64,000 bases of DNA from Maricaulaceae bacterium EIL42A08 (lineage in GTDB: Bacteria; Pseudomonadota; Alphaproteobacteria; Caulobacterales; Maricaulaceae): contig JAMZNZ010000002.1 of the NCBI GenBank assembly GCA_024178355.1, positions 601,501 through 665,500 of the forward strand, given 5' to 3'. The translations under genes and the position numbers were made by a program. Under the pieces are notes generated by a model. It worked only from the letters and a program-made list of their open reading frames with translations, was not told the DNA's origin and did not search any database. This document shows positions 30,702 through 40,304 of the stretch, one piece after another (positions within the stretch are counted from its first letter, which is position 1; each line of letters starts with the position of its first letter).

Positions 30702-32204
30702 ATGCCTGATTTTGCACCGGATAATCAGGCCGCCATTGACGCTGTGGCCAGCGGAACACCTGTGCTCATTACAGCGCGCAGGGTCGACGATCTTGAGACC
30801 CCGGTTTCGGCGTACCTGAAACTGGCGGCCGGTGGCACCAACACATTCCTGCTGGAGAGCGTTGAAGGCGGTGCTTATCGCGGACGCTATTCAGCTATCG
30901 GGCTTGATCCGGACCTGATCTGGAAATCCGATGGCGACAAGGCTGAGATTGCCCGCGCGCCCGCGCCGGGCATGGCCCCCGGAAGCTTCGAGGATGCAGG
31001 CAAGCCGCCCCTGGACTCTCTGCGCGACATTCTGGATGAAACCCGGATGCCGCTTCCATCCGGCATGCCGCCGATCAGCGCAGGCCTGTTTGGTTATCTG
31101 GGCTATGACATGGTCCGCCACGTCGAACGCCTGCCCAATCACGCGACCGCTGATCCGTTGCAGACACCGGATGCTTTGATGGTCCGCCCACGCGTGATGG
31201 TGGTGTTTGATGCCCTGCGGCAGGAAATCCTGGCGGCTGCGCCGGTGCGCCCCAAGGAGGGCGAAGATCCTGCCCTTCAGGTCGATGCCGCCCGGCGTCG
31301 CATCGAAGCTGTGTTTGCAAGACTTGATGCGCCCGCTCCGATTCAGACCGAGCGTAAACCCACGCCGCCAGAAACACCGCAATCGAATATGAGCGATGAG
31401 GCCTACCGGGCCGCCGTCGACGCTGGCAAACGCTATATCCGTGCAGGGGATGTTTTTCAGGTCGTCCCAAGCCAGCGCTTCACGGCTCCGTTCGATCTTC
31501 CGCCCTTCTCGCTGTATCGATCTCTACGTCGGACCAATCCTTCGCCCTTCCTGTTCTTCTTCAACTTTGCAGGCTTTGCGATCTGTGGTTCCAGCCCGGA
31601 AATCCTCGTTCGTCTGCGCGATGGCAAGGTCACGGTCAGACCCATCGCCGGCACCCGTCCGCGCGGTCATTCGAAGGACGCTGATGACGTCTTTGAAGCC
31701 GAGCTGCTGGCGGATCCCAAGGAGCGCTCAGAGCATCTGATGCTTCTTGATCTGGGTCGCAATGACGTGGGCCGCGTCGCCAAGCCCGGCACGGTGCGCA
31801 TTACCGAACGCGAGATCATCGAGCGCTACAGCCATGTCATGCACATCGTCTCCAATGTCGAAGGCGAGCTGGATGATGGCCACGATGCGGTTAGCGCCCT
31901 GATGTCCGGCTTCCCGGCAGGAACCGTGTCCGGCGCGCCCAAGGTTCGCGCCATGCAGATCATCGACGAGCTGGAGCCCCATCGCCGTGGCATTTACGCC
32001 GGCGCGGTCGGGTATTTCGGTGCGGATGGTGATCTGGACGTGTGTATCGCCCTGCGCACAGCGGTGATCAAAGACGGCAAGATCAATGTTCAGGCTGGCG
32101 CTGGCGTGGTGCTGGATTCTAATCCAGAGTCAGAGCGGGTAGAGACGGTGAACAAAGCCCGCGCCCTGTTCCGGGCCGCGGCCGAAGCCTGGCGCTTTGC
32201 CTAG
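30702..32204 (+). CDS. trpE: Anthranilate synthase component I
   Basis: TrpE makes anthranilate from chorismate with ammonia from TrpG. The 500 residues carry the N-terminal feedback-site region (TFLLESVEGG, where LLES is the tryptophan-sensing motif), and the chorismate-binding domain with VFQVVPSQRF, IAGTRPRG, LLDLGRNDVGRV, FPAGTVSGAPKVRAMQIIDE and GAGVVLDSNPESE. It is separated from trpGDC by the oppositely oriented yibQ-like gene. No leader peptide with Trp codons is seen upstream, so attenuation is not supported; feedback inhibition is likely from the LLES motif. Its TAG shares CTAG with the convergent gene. Confidence 0.97.
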   Translation: MPDFAPDNQAAIDAVASGTPVLITARRVDDLETPVSAYLKLAAGGTNTFLLESVEGGAYRGRYSAIGLDPDLIWKSDGDKAEIARAPAPGMAPGSFEDAGKPPLDSLRDILDETRMPLPSGMPPISAGLFGYLGYDMVRHVERLPNHATADPLQTPDALMVRPRVMVVFDALRQEILAAAPVRPKEGEDPALQVDAARRRIEAVFARLDAPAPIQTERKPTPPETPQSNMSDEAYRAAVDAGKRYIRAGDVFQVVPSQRFTAPFDLPPFSLYRSLRRTNPSPFLFFFNFAGFAICGSSPEILVRLRDGKVTVRPIAGTRPRGHSKDADDVFEAELLADPKERSEHLMLLDLGRNDVGRVAKPGTVRITEREIIERYSHVMHIVSNVEGELDDGHDAVSALMSGFPAGTVSGAPKVRAMQIIDELEPHRRGIYAGAVGYFGADGDLDVCIALRTAVIKDGKINVQAGAGVVLDSNPESERVETVNKARALFRAAAEAWRFA

Positions 32205-33142
32205 TCAGCGACAAGCGCGCTGACCGGAACAATCGCTACCCCTTGTGCCCGCGCTTTAGCGGCCAGCGTCTCGAGCACCGCAAGAGTGTCCGGATAAGGG
32301 TGGCCAATCGCGATCGCCTGCCCCTCATTAATGGCACGCTGAAGTGCCAGATCGAGTTGCGCCTCAATGGCCGAGGCGTCCGCCTCGTGATCCAGGAAGA
32401 TGTCGCGGTCGAACGCGGTGAAGCCTTCAGAGACCGCGGCCTCGCGGGCGACAGACCGGGGATGGGTCAGCGAGTCGACGAAGAGCAGCTGGTCCTGAGC
32501 TCCATCAAGCGCGGAGAAAATTTCCACCATCGCGTCCCGGTCGGCCGTCAGACGGCTTCCCATGTGATTGTTGAACCCGGAAGCGGCCGGAACCTGTGAC
32601 AACGCCCAGCGAACCCGCGCAGCGCGCGTTTCGCCCGCCATGGATTTGGTCAGCGCGTACGGTCCTGGGTCTTCCAGCCCCACCGGCTCCATCGGCAGAT
32701 GAAGGAAAACCTCCCGCCCCTGCGCCCGGTCTGAAATCACGCTGGCATCATTCGCATACGGCAACACGGACACGGTGATCGGGATATCGAGCGACCATAT
32801 CCGCTCTGCTGTGGCGACATCCATGATGTCGTCGATAATCACGGCAAGCTGAGGCGCTCGAGCCGGGTTTTCTTCGAGAGCTGCAACAACACCAGAGTCC
32901 TGTGCGGCGGGCTCCTCTGTCACAGAGCGCAGAGCGTTCGCCGCCCATTCGATATCACCGGCCCCTGATTGAGGTTGCGAAGCCGGTAACGCCGCTTCAT
33001 CACCCAATGGCGACCGGTTCTCCACATTATCCTGGCGATCCTCGCTGCGCGCGCCAGCCTGAAACGCAATAGCCGACAGGATCATCAATCCTGCACCCAA
33101 GGCGGCCCCGATCTGGGGTGCGGCTGAAGATAAACGGCTCAT
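32201..33142 (-). CDS. Divergent polysaccharide deacetylase family protein (YibQ-like)
   Basis: A 313-residue protein of the divergent polysaccharide deacetylase (YibQ/DUF610) family. An N-terminal membrane helix (about residues 9-28) precedes a low-complexity linker and a catalytic-like (beta/alpha) domain with [47 protein letters not shown] and [13 protein letters not shown]. The family is periplasmic, related to NodB deacetylases but with altered metal ligands; its reaction is not settled. It lies between trpE and trpG on the opposite strand. Confidence 0.85.
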   Translation of the reverse strand: MSRLSSAAPQIGAALGAGLMILSAIAFQAGARSEDRQDNVENRSPLGDEAALPASQPQSGAGDIEWAANALRSVTEEPAAQDSGVVAALEENPARAPQLAVIIDDIMDVATAERIWSLDIPITVSVLPYANDASVISDRAQGREVFLHLPMEPVGLEDPGPYALTKSMAGETRAARVRWALSQVPAASGFNNHMGSRLTADRDAMVEIFSALDGAQDQLLFVDSLTHPRSVAREAAVSEGFTAFDRDIFLDHEADASAIEAQLDLALQRAINEGQAIAIGHPYPDTLAVLETLAAKARAQGVAIVPVSALVAD

Positions 33143-33168
33143 GGACCTGCATTTACAGCGAGTCGCGG

Positions 33169-33197
33169 TTGGCGGCGCACACGTCGGGACCTAAGGT
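33169..33197 (+). promoter_or_regulatory. Candidate trpGDC promoter with -10 palindrome
   Basis: TTGGCG (33169-33174) and TAAGGT (33192-33197) are 17 bases apart, 29 bases before the trpG ATG. The -10 lies within the perfect 11-base palindrome GACCT-A-AGGTC (33188-33198), a possible repressor site. Confidence 0.4.
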
Positions 33198-33226
33198 CTG
33201 TTCACAAAGACCGCCCGGACACCACC

Positions 33227-33820
33227 ATGCTCCTGATTATCGACAACTACGACAGCTTCACCTTCAACCTTGTGCACTATGTCAAGCAGCTGGGTGCGGA
33301 AGTGAAAGTCGTGCGTAATGACGCGTTGAGCGTTGAAGAGGCGCTGGCGCTCAAGCCCAGCGGCATTCTTCTCAGCCCCGGCCCCTGCGACCCGGATAAG
33401 GCGGGTATCTGTCTGGAGCTGATCGAGACCGCCCCTGAAGAGATGCCAATCATGGGCGTGTGCCTGGGTCATCAGGCAATAGGTCAGATTTTTGGCGGTA
33501 CGGTGGTGGAGGCCAAATCCATCATGCACGGCAAAACCAGCCTGATGCATCATGAGGGCAAGGGCCTGTTCAAAGGCCTGCCGACGCCGTTCACGGCGAC
33601 ACGCTACCACTCGCTATCGGTCGATCTGCCCGGTGACAGTGTGCTGGAGATCACCGCGCGAACCCAGGATGGCGAGATCATGGGCCTGTCCCATCCAGAT
33701 CGCCCCATCCATGGCGTGCAATTCCACCCCGAAAGCATCGCGTCGGAGCATGGTCATGCCCTGCTGGCCAACTTCCTGCGCCTTACCGGGGTGGAGCCCA
33801 AAGTGGTGGAGGCTGCCTGA
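33227..33820 (+). CDS. trpG: Anthranilate synthase component II (glutamine amidotransferase)
   Basis: TrpG releases ammonia from glutamine for TrpE. The 197 residues show the class I amidotransferase pattern: [17 protein letters not shown] at the N-terminus, [12 protein letters not shown], the nucleophile in [10 protein letters not shown] and the His-Glu pair in [14 protein letters not shown]. It opens the trpG-trpD-trpC operon; its TGA overlaps the trpD ATG (TGATG). Because trpE lies elsewhere, the two subunits are expressed from separate promoters. In some bacteria this subunit also serves p-aminobenzoate synthase; a PabA role cannot be excluded. Confidence 0.95.
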   Translation: MLLIIDNYDSFTFNLVHYVKQLGAEVKVVRNDALSVEEALALKPSGILLSPGPCDPDKAGICLELIETAPEEMPIMGVCLGHQAIGQIFGGTVVEAKSIMHGKTSLMHHEGKGLFKGLPTPFTATRYHSLSVDLPGDSVLEITARTQDGEIMGLSHPDRPIHGVQFHPESIASEHGHALLANFLRLTGVEPKVVEAA

Positions 33821-34845
33821 TGTCACGCATGAAGCCCGCCATCGCGGCCCTGGCCTTAGGTCAGGAACCGGATACCTCGGCGCTTGAGGCTGCATTTGAT
33901 GCGCTCATGGAGGGTGAAGCCGATCCGGTTGAGGTTGGCGGTTTTCTGATGGCGCTCGCCGCCGTTGGCGAAAGCCCGCAAGCTCTGGCCGTTGGCGCAC
34001 GCGCGATGCGGGCCCGCATGACACCGGTGATCGCGCCTGAAGGTGCGATTGATACCTGCGGCACGGGCGGTGATGCACGCGGCACCTGGAATATTTCAAC
34101 CGCCGCGGCCCTGGTTGCGGCTGGTGCGGGCGCGGTGGTGGCCAAACATGGCAACAAGGCCGCCTCGTCCAAATCCGGCTCAGCTGAAGTCCTGGAAGCG
34201 GTGGGCGTGAATCTCTTTGCCAAGCCGGACCAGTTGGAACAAAGCCTGCGCGATGCGCGTGTGGCCTTCCTGTTTGCCCAGGCCCATCACGGCGCAGTGC
34301 GCCATGTGGGCCCCGCGCGCCGGACGTTGGGCGTGCGCACGATCTTCAATTTGCTGGGGCCGCTATCAAACCCCGCAGGGGCCAAACGCCAGCTGCTGGG
34401 CGTTTTTGACCGCAAATGGCTTGTCCCGCTGGCAGAGGCCCTTCGAGATCTGGGCGCGGAACGGGCGCTGATCGTTCACGGTGAGGACGGCCTTGATGAG
34501 ATCACCACCACAGGTGTGACCTATGCAGCCGAGCTGGCTGAAGATGGCGCCATCTCGACTTATGAAATTACGCCAGAAGATGCGGGGCTGACGCGCGCCT
34601 CTCTGGATGACCTTAAAGGTGGTGAGCCGGAGGAAAACGCGGTCGCTTTGCGTGCTCTGCTTGAAGGTGAAAAATCGCCCTATCGCGATATCGTCGTGCT
34701 CAACGCCGCAGCTGCGCTAAGGCTTGCCGGCCTTGCCGACACGCTGCTGGACGGCGCGCGACTGGCCGAAGCCGCAATCGATGATGGTCGGGCCCGCCTG
34801 GCGCTGGAGCGGCTCGTTTCTGCCAGCAATGGAGGCGCATCATGA
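33820..34845 (+). CDS. trpD: Anthranilate phosphoribosyltransferase
   Basis: TrpD joins anthranilate to phosphoribosyl pyrophosphate. The 341 residues have an N-terminal helical domain ([15 protein letters not shown]), the glycine-rich PRPP loop [36 protein letters not shown], and [19 protein letters not shown]. Length is typical. It overlaps trpG by one base and trpC by four (ATGA), which points to translational coupling across the operon. Confidence 0.97.
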   Translation: MSRMKPAIAALALGQEPDTSALEAAFDALMEGEADPVEVGGFLMALAAVGESPQALAVGARAMRARMTPVIAPEGAIDTCGTGGDARGTWNISTAAALVAAGAGAVVAKHGNKAASSKSGSAEVLEAVGVNLFAKPDQLEQSLRDARVAFLFAQAHHGAVRHVGPARRTLGVRTIFNLLGPLSNPAGAKRQLLGVFDRKWLVPLAEALRDLGAERALIVHGEDGLDEITTTGVTYAAELAEDGAISTYEITPEDAGLTRASLDDLKGGEPEENAVALRALLEGEKSPYRDIVVLNAAAALRLAGLADTLLDGARLAEAAIDDGRARLALERLVSASNGGAS

Positions 34846-35633
34846 GTGACGTCCTGGCGCGCATCGAAGCCTATAAACGCGAAGAGATCGCCGAGCGAAA
34901 AGCTAAACGCTCACAAGCCGAAATCGAGCGTGCTGCGAAAGCCGCTTCACCGGTACGCGGCTTTCTTCAGGCATTGAAGAACGACACCGCCATCCATGGC
35001 CTGTCGCTTATCGCCGAAGTGAAGAAGGCGAGTCCGTCAAAGGGGCTGATCCGTGAGGATTTCGATCCGCCTGTTCTGGCAAAAGCCTATGAGGACGGTG
35101 GCGCGAGCTGCCTGTCAGTGCTGACCGATACACCAAGCTTTCAGGGGGCGGACGCGTTTCTGGGAGAGGCCCGGGCGGCAACGACCCTGCCCGCGCTGCG
35201 CAAGGACTTTCTCTACGATACATGGCAGGTCGCCGAATCGCGCGCGCTCGGTGCGGACTGCATCCTGGTGATTCTCGCGGCGGTGGATGATTCTGTCGCC
35301 CACGACCTCATCACCGAGGCACAGCGTTGGGGCATGGATGCCCTGATCGAAGTGCATGACGAGGAAGAGATGGAGCGCGCGCTGCGGCTGCCTTCGCCTT
35401 TTGTGGGCGTAAATAACCGCAATCTTCGCACCTTTGAGACCTCACTTGAGACCTTCGAGCGACTGGCTCCAATGACGTCGGACTCCCATTTCCTGGTTGG
35501 CGAAAGCGGCGTTTTCAGCCACGAGGATGCGACCCGACTCAAAAGCGCCGGAGCAAAGGCGCTACTGGTGGGGGAAAGCCTAATGCGCCAGCCTGACGTC
35601 ACAGCGGCAACACGGGCCCTCATGGGGCGATAG
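34842..35633 (+). CDS. trpC: Indole-3-glycerol phosphate synthase
   Basis: TrpC closes the indole ring in the fourth step of tryptophan synthesis. The 263-residue TIM-barrel protein shows [17 protein letters not shown] (catalytic Lys residues), [47 protein letters not shown] and [12 protein letters not shown]. In Caulobacter-type genomes moaC and moeA often separate trpC from lexA; here lexA follows after 82 bases, with its own promoter. Confidence 0.97.
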   Translation: MSDVLARIEAYKREEIAERKAKRSQAEIERAAKAASPVRGFLQALKNDTAIHGLSLIAEVKKASPSKGLIREDFDPPVLAKAYEDGGASCLSVLTDTPSFQGADAFLGEARAATTLPALRKDFLYDTWQVAESRALGADCILVILAAVDDSVAHDLITEAQRWGMDALIEVHDEEEMERALRLPSPFVGVNNRNLRTFETSLETFERLAPMTSDSHFLVGESGVFSHEDATRLKSAGAKALLVGESLMRQPDVTAATRALMGR

Positions 35634-35647
35634 CGCTCGACCTTCAC

Positions 35648-35676
35648 TTGACGTTAACCCGGAACAGGCATAGAAC
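35648..35676 (+). promoter_or_regulatory. lexA promoter with LexA box over the -10
   Basis: TTGACG (35648-35653) and TAGAAC (35671-35676) are 17 bases apart. GAAC-AGGCATA-GAAC (35662-35676), i.e. GTTC-N7-GTTC on the other strand, covers the end of the spacer and the -10. LexA bound there would block RNA polymerase, giving normal SOS autoregulation. The box is a perfect match to the alphaproteobacterial consensus. Confidence 0.85.
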
Positions 35677-35715
35677 ATTGCCAAGTACTGGTTTTGTTCC
35701 AACGTCGAGGCCGTC

Positions 35716-36405
35716 ATGCTCACACGCAAGCAGCAAGAGCTTTTGCTGTTCATCCACAAGCGCTTGTCGGAAGACGGCGTGTCTCCCTCCTTTGATGAAA
35801 TGAAAGAAGCCCTCGGGCTTGCATCAAAGTCTGGTGTTCACCGCCTGGTCAGCGCTCTGGAGGAGCGCGGCTTCATTCGCAGGCTTGCCAACCGCGCCCG
35901 GGCACTTGAAGTACTCAAGCTCCCCAATGGGCAGGCCGCCGACACGTCGACCGCGATTGCACAAAGCGACAACGTGGTCTCTGCACCCTTTGGTCGCCGC
36001 GGTGAGCCGGTTGAAGATTCCGGCATCGAGGTGCCCGTCCTGGGCCGGATTGCCGCAGGTGTACCCATCGAGGCGATCCAGCACGAGACCGATCGCTTGA
36101 GCGTGCCCAGCAATATGATCTCCGACGGCGATCACTTCGCGCTGGAAGTCAATGGCGACTCCATGATCGAGAAAGGCATCCTTGATGGAGACCTTGTGAT
36201 CATCAAGCGCGCTGACACCGCGACGACAGGTGAAATAGTGGTCGCCCTTGTCCATGATGAGGAAGCCACGCTGAAGACGCTGCGCAAGAAGGGCGGCTCC
36301 ATCGCCCTTGAAGCAGCCAACCCGGCCTATGAAACCCGGATCTTTGGCCCGGGAGAAGTGAAGGTTCAGGGTCGCCTGGTCGGCCTGATCCGCCGCTACC
36401 ACTAG
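35716..36405 (+). CDS. lexA: SOS repressor LexA
   Basis: LexA represses the SOS regulon and cleaves itself when RecA is activated. The 229 residues have a winged helix-turn-helix (residues 1-65; [38 protein letters not shown]), a hinge, and an S24 peptidase domain. The cleavage site is Ala114-Gly115 ([10 protein letters not shown]), the nucleophile is Ser149 (NGDSMIEKG) and the general base is Lys187 (EATLKTLR). Length and recognition helix fit the alphaproteobacterial type that binds GTTC-N7-GTTC. It is controlled by the operator just upstream and is followed by a terminator. Confidence 0.98.
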   Translation: MLTRKQQELLLFIHKRLSEDGVSPSFDEMKEALGLASKSGVHRLVSALEERGFIRRLANRARALEVLKLPNGQAADTSTAIAQSDNVVSAPFGRRGEPVEDSGIEVPVLGRIAAGVPIEAIQHETDRLSVPSNMISDGDHFALEVNGDSMIEKGILDGDLVIIKRADTATTGEIVVALVHDEEATLKTLRKKGGSIALEAANPAYETRIFGPGEVKVQGRLVGLIRRYH

Positions 36406-36427
36406 CCTCATTCATAGGTCATCAGAC

Positions 36428-36459
36428 AAGCCCGTCAGCTCGCGCTGGCGGGCTTTTTT
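36428..36459. terminator. lexA terminator, overlapping the comEC 3' end
   Basis: A 12-pair stem (AAGCCCGTCAGC with GCTGGCGGGCTT, one G-T pair) and a TCGC loop followed by six T residues at 36454-36459. The stop codon of the convergent comEC frame (36435-36437) lies inside the stem. Confidence 0.88.
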
Positions 36460-38514
36460 ATGTTGCAGATGACCAGATCCGATGACGACGCTGGTCTTGG
36501 GCCGCTCTCCTCAGCAGAGACCAGCAAAGCCCGGCATCGCCGTGTGCGCCATGAACTGGCCGCCGCTTTATAGACAACCAGGTCAGCCAGCTGGCAATCC
36601 TCGGCAAGGCCCTCAGGTGTTTCAGCAAAGGCGATTACAAAACCCTCCAGCGTCGTTCCAACACAGCCTGCCGGATCGCAGGCGAGACGCGCTCGCGTAA
36701 TGCCAGCTCCCTGCTGTCCTGCCCGTTGCAGCAACACATTCCGTTTAAAGCGTGACGCCCGAAGGCTGGATGCCTGAAACTGCCCGCTTTCATCGAACCG
36801 GGCGATCACGACACCATCGTCGGTAATCATGAGGTCTGATGGCGCTTGAAAAATCCAGAGCCCGAGCGCGGCGACGCAGGTTGTCAGACCTGCTGCGCGG
36901 ATCAGGCCAAGCCCCAGCGTTGTTACGGCAAACCCAACTCCATAAAGCCCGATCACGAGGCCATCGGCCGCTATAACCGAAACGGCTGCCCCTGAAAGGG
37001 ATTCCGTCCACCGCCCAATCACCAGCACAATCTCAAGCCCGAGATCCATGACCGCCAGCGCCGGTCCGTCTAACCCTAGTGGTGAGAGCGCAAGCGCGAC
37101 AACCCCTGCGTGCATGACCCAAAAGGTAAAGACCGGCATGGCAGCCAGATTGGCAATCAGGCCATACGCGGCCAGGCGCTGGAAATGGAAGGCCGCGAAG
37201 GCCCCTGTTGCTCCGCCCGCAATGACGCTCGTCATGGCCAGACCACCAAAGGCATCCGTGGCGCGTCCAAGGAGGCTCGAGCCGCTTGAAGCCTCGGGCC
37301 GCAGCTTTGACCAGACCTACCTAATAGACCGCAATCAGCGCAGCGACAGCGGCAAAGCTCATCTGGAACCCGGCCTCCACCACGCTTTCTGGGGCCAGAA
37401 AGATCACGACCATGGCAGCAAGGGCTAGAGAGCGCATGGAGAAGGCGCGCCGGTCGAGCATGACCCCGATCAGAACCACACCAGCCATGACCCAGGCCCG
37501 CTGTGTCGGGATCGCTGCACCTGAAAGAATGAGATATCCGGTGGCCGCAATCAGCGCGATTGCCGCTGCTGGTTTGCGCGGATCGTGGGCACGGGCATAG
37601 CGATCAACAGAGGCAAGCGCGAAGCGCACGGCAAAATAAATACCTCCTGCAAACAGCGCCATGTGCAGGCCCGAGATCGCCAGGATATGCCCCAGCCCCG
37701 ACACCCTCAGCGTTTCAGCGTCTTCAGGCCGCACGCCGGAGCGATCACCGGTCAGAAGCGCAGCGGCAATTCCACCCGTCTCCTCACCCGCCTTTGCGCG
37801 AATTCGCTCTGCCAGCTGCCAGCGATACCGGGCCAAAGCTCGTGCAAGGTGGTCCCCCTGCGCTGGCTCAGCGGCGGACAGGTCAGAAACCGCAAAGCCG
37901 GTCAGCGCTATTCTATCGTACCAGGCCGCTCTCGCCGGATCGTATCCACCAGGTGCGGCAGGTCCGGGCGGTCGGGTCAGAACTGCCCGCAAGGAAACAG
38001 TGTCGCCTGGACCAAAGCCTGCGAGCCCCACCCGGACGCGAACCCGTTCTGGAGGCGTCTCAGTTCCCGACAACTCTGTAACCCGAAGCCGGATACGTGG
38101 ACGCGAGCCGCCTCGTTCCACAGCCTCTATCCAACCGACGACCGTCGTGGCACGTTCGCCCGTGTCGAACTGAGGGGGAGCGGCATCAAAAGTACGCCAC
38201 TGCGCCACACCAAATCCGGCAAGCAGGAAGCCACAGAGAACAAAGCCATAGAAGGCGAGCGCATTCGCTCTGAAAAACGCTGAAACTCCAATGAGCGTGA
38301 GACATGATCCTGCCGCCACAGGAAGAAGCCAACCAGCCGGCTCAGTGGCAGGAAGAAAATACGCCGCGGCCCCGATTCCGAATACCAACGGAACCCACAA
38401 TATAAGTCGCGCCGCATCCGGCTGGTTCACAGTCAAAGGGGCCCCAAAAAGAGCCTTGATCAGGCGTTCGAGCCAGCTCAGCTCGCGCGATAAGGGAAGT
38501 TCAGACCGGGCCAC
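36435..38514 (-). pseudogene. comEC: Broken comEC (DNA uptake channel ComEC/Rec2)
   Basis: ComEC conducts single-stranded DNA across the inner membrane during transformation. The N-terminal part (38514-37321, 397 codons) has the DUF4131 region and the start of the competence membrane domain, including GLGHILAISGLHMALFAGG and AIPTQRAWVMAG. It stops at TAG (37321-37323) right after [11 protein letters not shown]. The rest continues in another frame from about 37316 as VWSKLRPEAS, then DAFGGLAMTSVIAGG and FQRLAAYGLIANLAAMPVF, and ends at 36435. At the junction the tandem TAGGTAGG adds four bases and places a TAG in both frames (37321-37323 and 37317-37319). So two changes, or one small duplication beside an older lesion, destroy the gene unless the assembly is wrong there. 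No lactamase-like C-terminal domain is seen. Confidence 0.75.
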
Positions 38515-38939
38515 ACCTGCATTGTGGCGTCAAAGGCATGAGAAGACTATCACCTTGTGGATTTTGCGTGCTAAGGAAGCCGCTCTCATTGCAGCGCAAC
38601 ACGATCTCGCAGGTGCAAAAGACTCTTACCCGTCGACGACACGTCTCAACCCTCGATTCGCTCACTCTTTTCTCGGGACAGGCCTGATCGGATTAAGAGC
38701 TTCTGGACTGGCCCGCCCTGCGGGCAAGACAGCATCACCGGCTCCTGAATTCTACTGAGGTCGCATTGGTCGCCTTTAGTAGGGTTGGACAGAGGTTCAT
38801 CGCTGCGCTAATTGGCGGTGCTACGGCACCGAATACGGGTTCTTGCTCGCGGCCCCGGGACAGCAACACGTCCTGTCGCGACTTTATAATGCAATCCTGC
38901 CAACTAGTTAGCTGGCATGACGAAATAGAGGTAACGACG
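38515..38939. other. Gene-free stretch upstream of gltA
   Basis: 425 bases between the comEC start and gltA without a credible gene on either strand. In related genomes gltX commonly sits here; no remnant is recognisable. Two promoter-like signals for gltA are seen: TTGGAC (38785-38790) with TAATTG (38809-38814), 18 bases apart, and a perfect TATAAT (38885-38890) without a clear -35. Confidence 0.5.
38885..38890 (+). promoter_or_regulatory. Consensus -10 (TATAAT) upstream of gltA
   Basis: A perfect TATAAT lies 49 bases upstream of the gltA ATG. The base positions where a -35 would be expected (about 38861-38867) read CAGCAAC, a poor match, so an activator or an extended -10 would be needed. 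Confidence 0.4.
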
Positions 38940-40244
38940 ATGGAAAACAAAGTCACGCCAAAGGGCACCGCGCAGCTGACCGTGAACGGTCAAACCCACG
39001 ACCTGCCGATTCTTGGGGGCAGCATCGGGCCGGATGTGCTCGATATACGCACGCTGTACAAGAACACCGGCATGTTCACCTATGATCCGGGCTTCACCTC
39101 GACCGCGAGCTGTGAAAGCACGATCACCTACATTGATGGTGATGAGGGCACCCTGCTCTATCGCGGCTATCCAATCGACCAGCTGGCTGACAATGCAAGC
39201 TTCATCGAAGTCGCTTACCTGCTTTTGCATGGCGAGCTGCCTAATCCGAAGCAGCTTGAAGATTTTGACTGGACGATTCGTCGCCACACCATGCTTCACG
39301 ACCAGTTCGACGCCTTCTTCCGAGGCTTCCGCCGCGATGCACACCCGATGGCCATCATGGTTGGTTCGGTTGGCGCACTGTCGGCCTTCTATCATGACTC
39401 AACTGATGTGAATGATCTGCGCGCTCGCGAGATCAGTGCCCATCGCATGATCGCCAAGATGCCAACGATCGCCGGCAGGGCCTACAAGTATTCTATCGGC
39501 CAGCCCTTCGTGACACCGCGAAATGATCATGACTATGCGTCGAACTTCCTGCGGATGTGCTTTGCTGTTCCAGCTGAAGACTACGAAGTCTCCAAGACTC
39601 TTGCTCGGGCGATGGACAAGATCTTCATCCTGCACGCTGACCACGAGCAAAACGCGTCAACCTCAACGGTTCGCCTTGCTGGGTCGTCCGGTGCAAACCC
39701 GTTTGCGTGTATCGCCTCCGGCATTGCCTCGCTCTGGGGCCCGGCACACGGTGGTGCAAATGAAGCCGCCCTCAACATGCTTGCAGAAATCGGCTCGGTG
39801 GATCGCATTCCTGAGTATATCGAAAAGGCGAAAGACAAGAATGATCCCTTCCGCCTGATGGGCTTCGGTCACCGGGTCTACAAGAATTACGATCCGCGCG
39901 CGAAAGTCATGCGCGAGACCTGTCACGAAGTGCTCGACGCACTTGATTTGAAGGACGAGCCGCTCCTGGCTGTCGCGATGGAACTTGAAAAGATCGCGCT
40001 TGAAGATCCCTACTTCGTGGAGAAGAAGCTCTACCCGAATATCGATTTTTATTCAGGTATCACGCTCAAGGCGATGGGCTTCCCGACCGAAATGTTCACC
40101 GTCCTGTTCGCTCTGGCCCGCACCGTGGGCTGGATTGCACAGTGGGGCGAGATGATCGAGGATCCAAGCCAGAAGATTGGCCGCCCGCGCCAGGTCTTCA
40201 CCGGTTCAGAACAGCGCAATTTCGTACCGCTCAATCAGCGCTAG
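38940..40244 (+). CDS. gltA: Citrate synthase
   Basis: Type II hexameric citrate synthase, 434 residues, which condenses oxaloacetate and acetyl-CoA at the entry to the TCA cycle. Visible features are the N-terminal beta domain ([19 protein letters not shown]), [33 protein letters not shown] (catalytic His), [15 protein letters not shown] and the active-site [15 protein letters not shown], with the catalytic Asp in the later NIDFYSG. GAGG lies eight bases before the ATG at 38940; the same frame runs up to 38766 but without family similarity. Carbon flows to it from the pdh operon about 20 kb away. Confidence 0.97.
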   Translation: MENKVTPKGTAQLTVNGQTHDLPILGGSIGPDVLDIRTLYKNTGMFTYDPGFTSTASCESTITYIDGDEGTLLYRGYPIDQLADNASFIEVAYLLLHGELPNPKQLEDFDWTIRRHTMLHDQFDAFFRGFRRDAHPMAIMVGSVGALSAFYHDSTDVNDLRAREISAHRMIAKMPTIAGRAYKYSIGQPFVTPRNDHDYASNFLRMCFAVPAEDYEVSKTLARAMDKIFILHADHEQNASTSTVRLAGSSGANPFACIASGIASLWGPAHGGANEAALNMLAEIGSVDRIPEYIEKAKDKNDPFRLMGFGHRVYKNYDPRAKVMRETCHEVLDALDLKDEPLLAVAMELEKIALEDPYFVEKKLYPNIDFYSGITLKAMGFPTEMFTVLFALARTVGWIAQWGEMIEDPSQKIGRPRQVFTGSEQRNFVPLNQR

Positions 40245-40268
40245 CCATCGATAGCGCCAAGATCAAAG

Positions 40269-40304
40269 AAGCCGGCAGGTCTTAGACCTTGCCGGCTTTT
40301 TCTT
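40269..40304. terminator. Bidirectional terminator shared by gltA and lpxB
   Basis: AAGCCGGCA-GGTC and GACC-T-TGCCGGCTT form a 13-pair stem with one bulged T and a TTA loop, followed by TTTTTCTTT on the plus strand. It lies 24 bases past the gltA stop. The lpxB stop codon (40282-40284) is the loop itself, so the last lpxB codons also encode half the hairpin. Confidence 0.88.

Noticed and set aside
33188-33212. Alternative hairpins GACC/GGTC and GGTCT/AGACC before trpG as a trp attenuator
   Set aside because: The predicted transcription start lies downstream of the first arm, there is no leader peptide with Trp codons and no T-run.
38735-38968. 77-codon minus-strand frame in the gap before gltA
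   Set aside because: It runs into the gltA start, has no family similarity that I can see, and no ribosome site.
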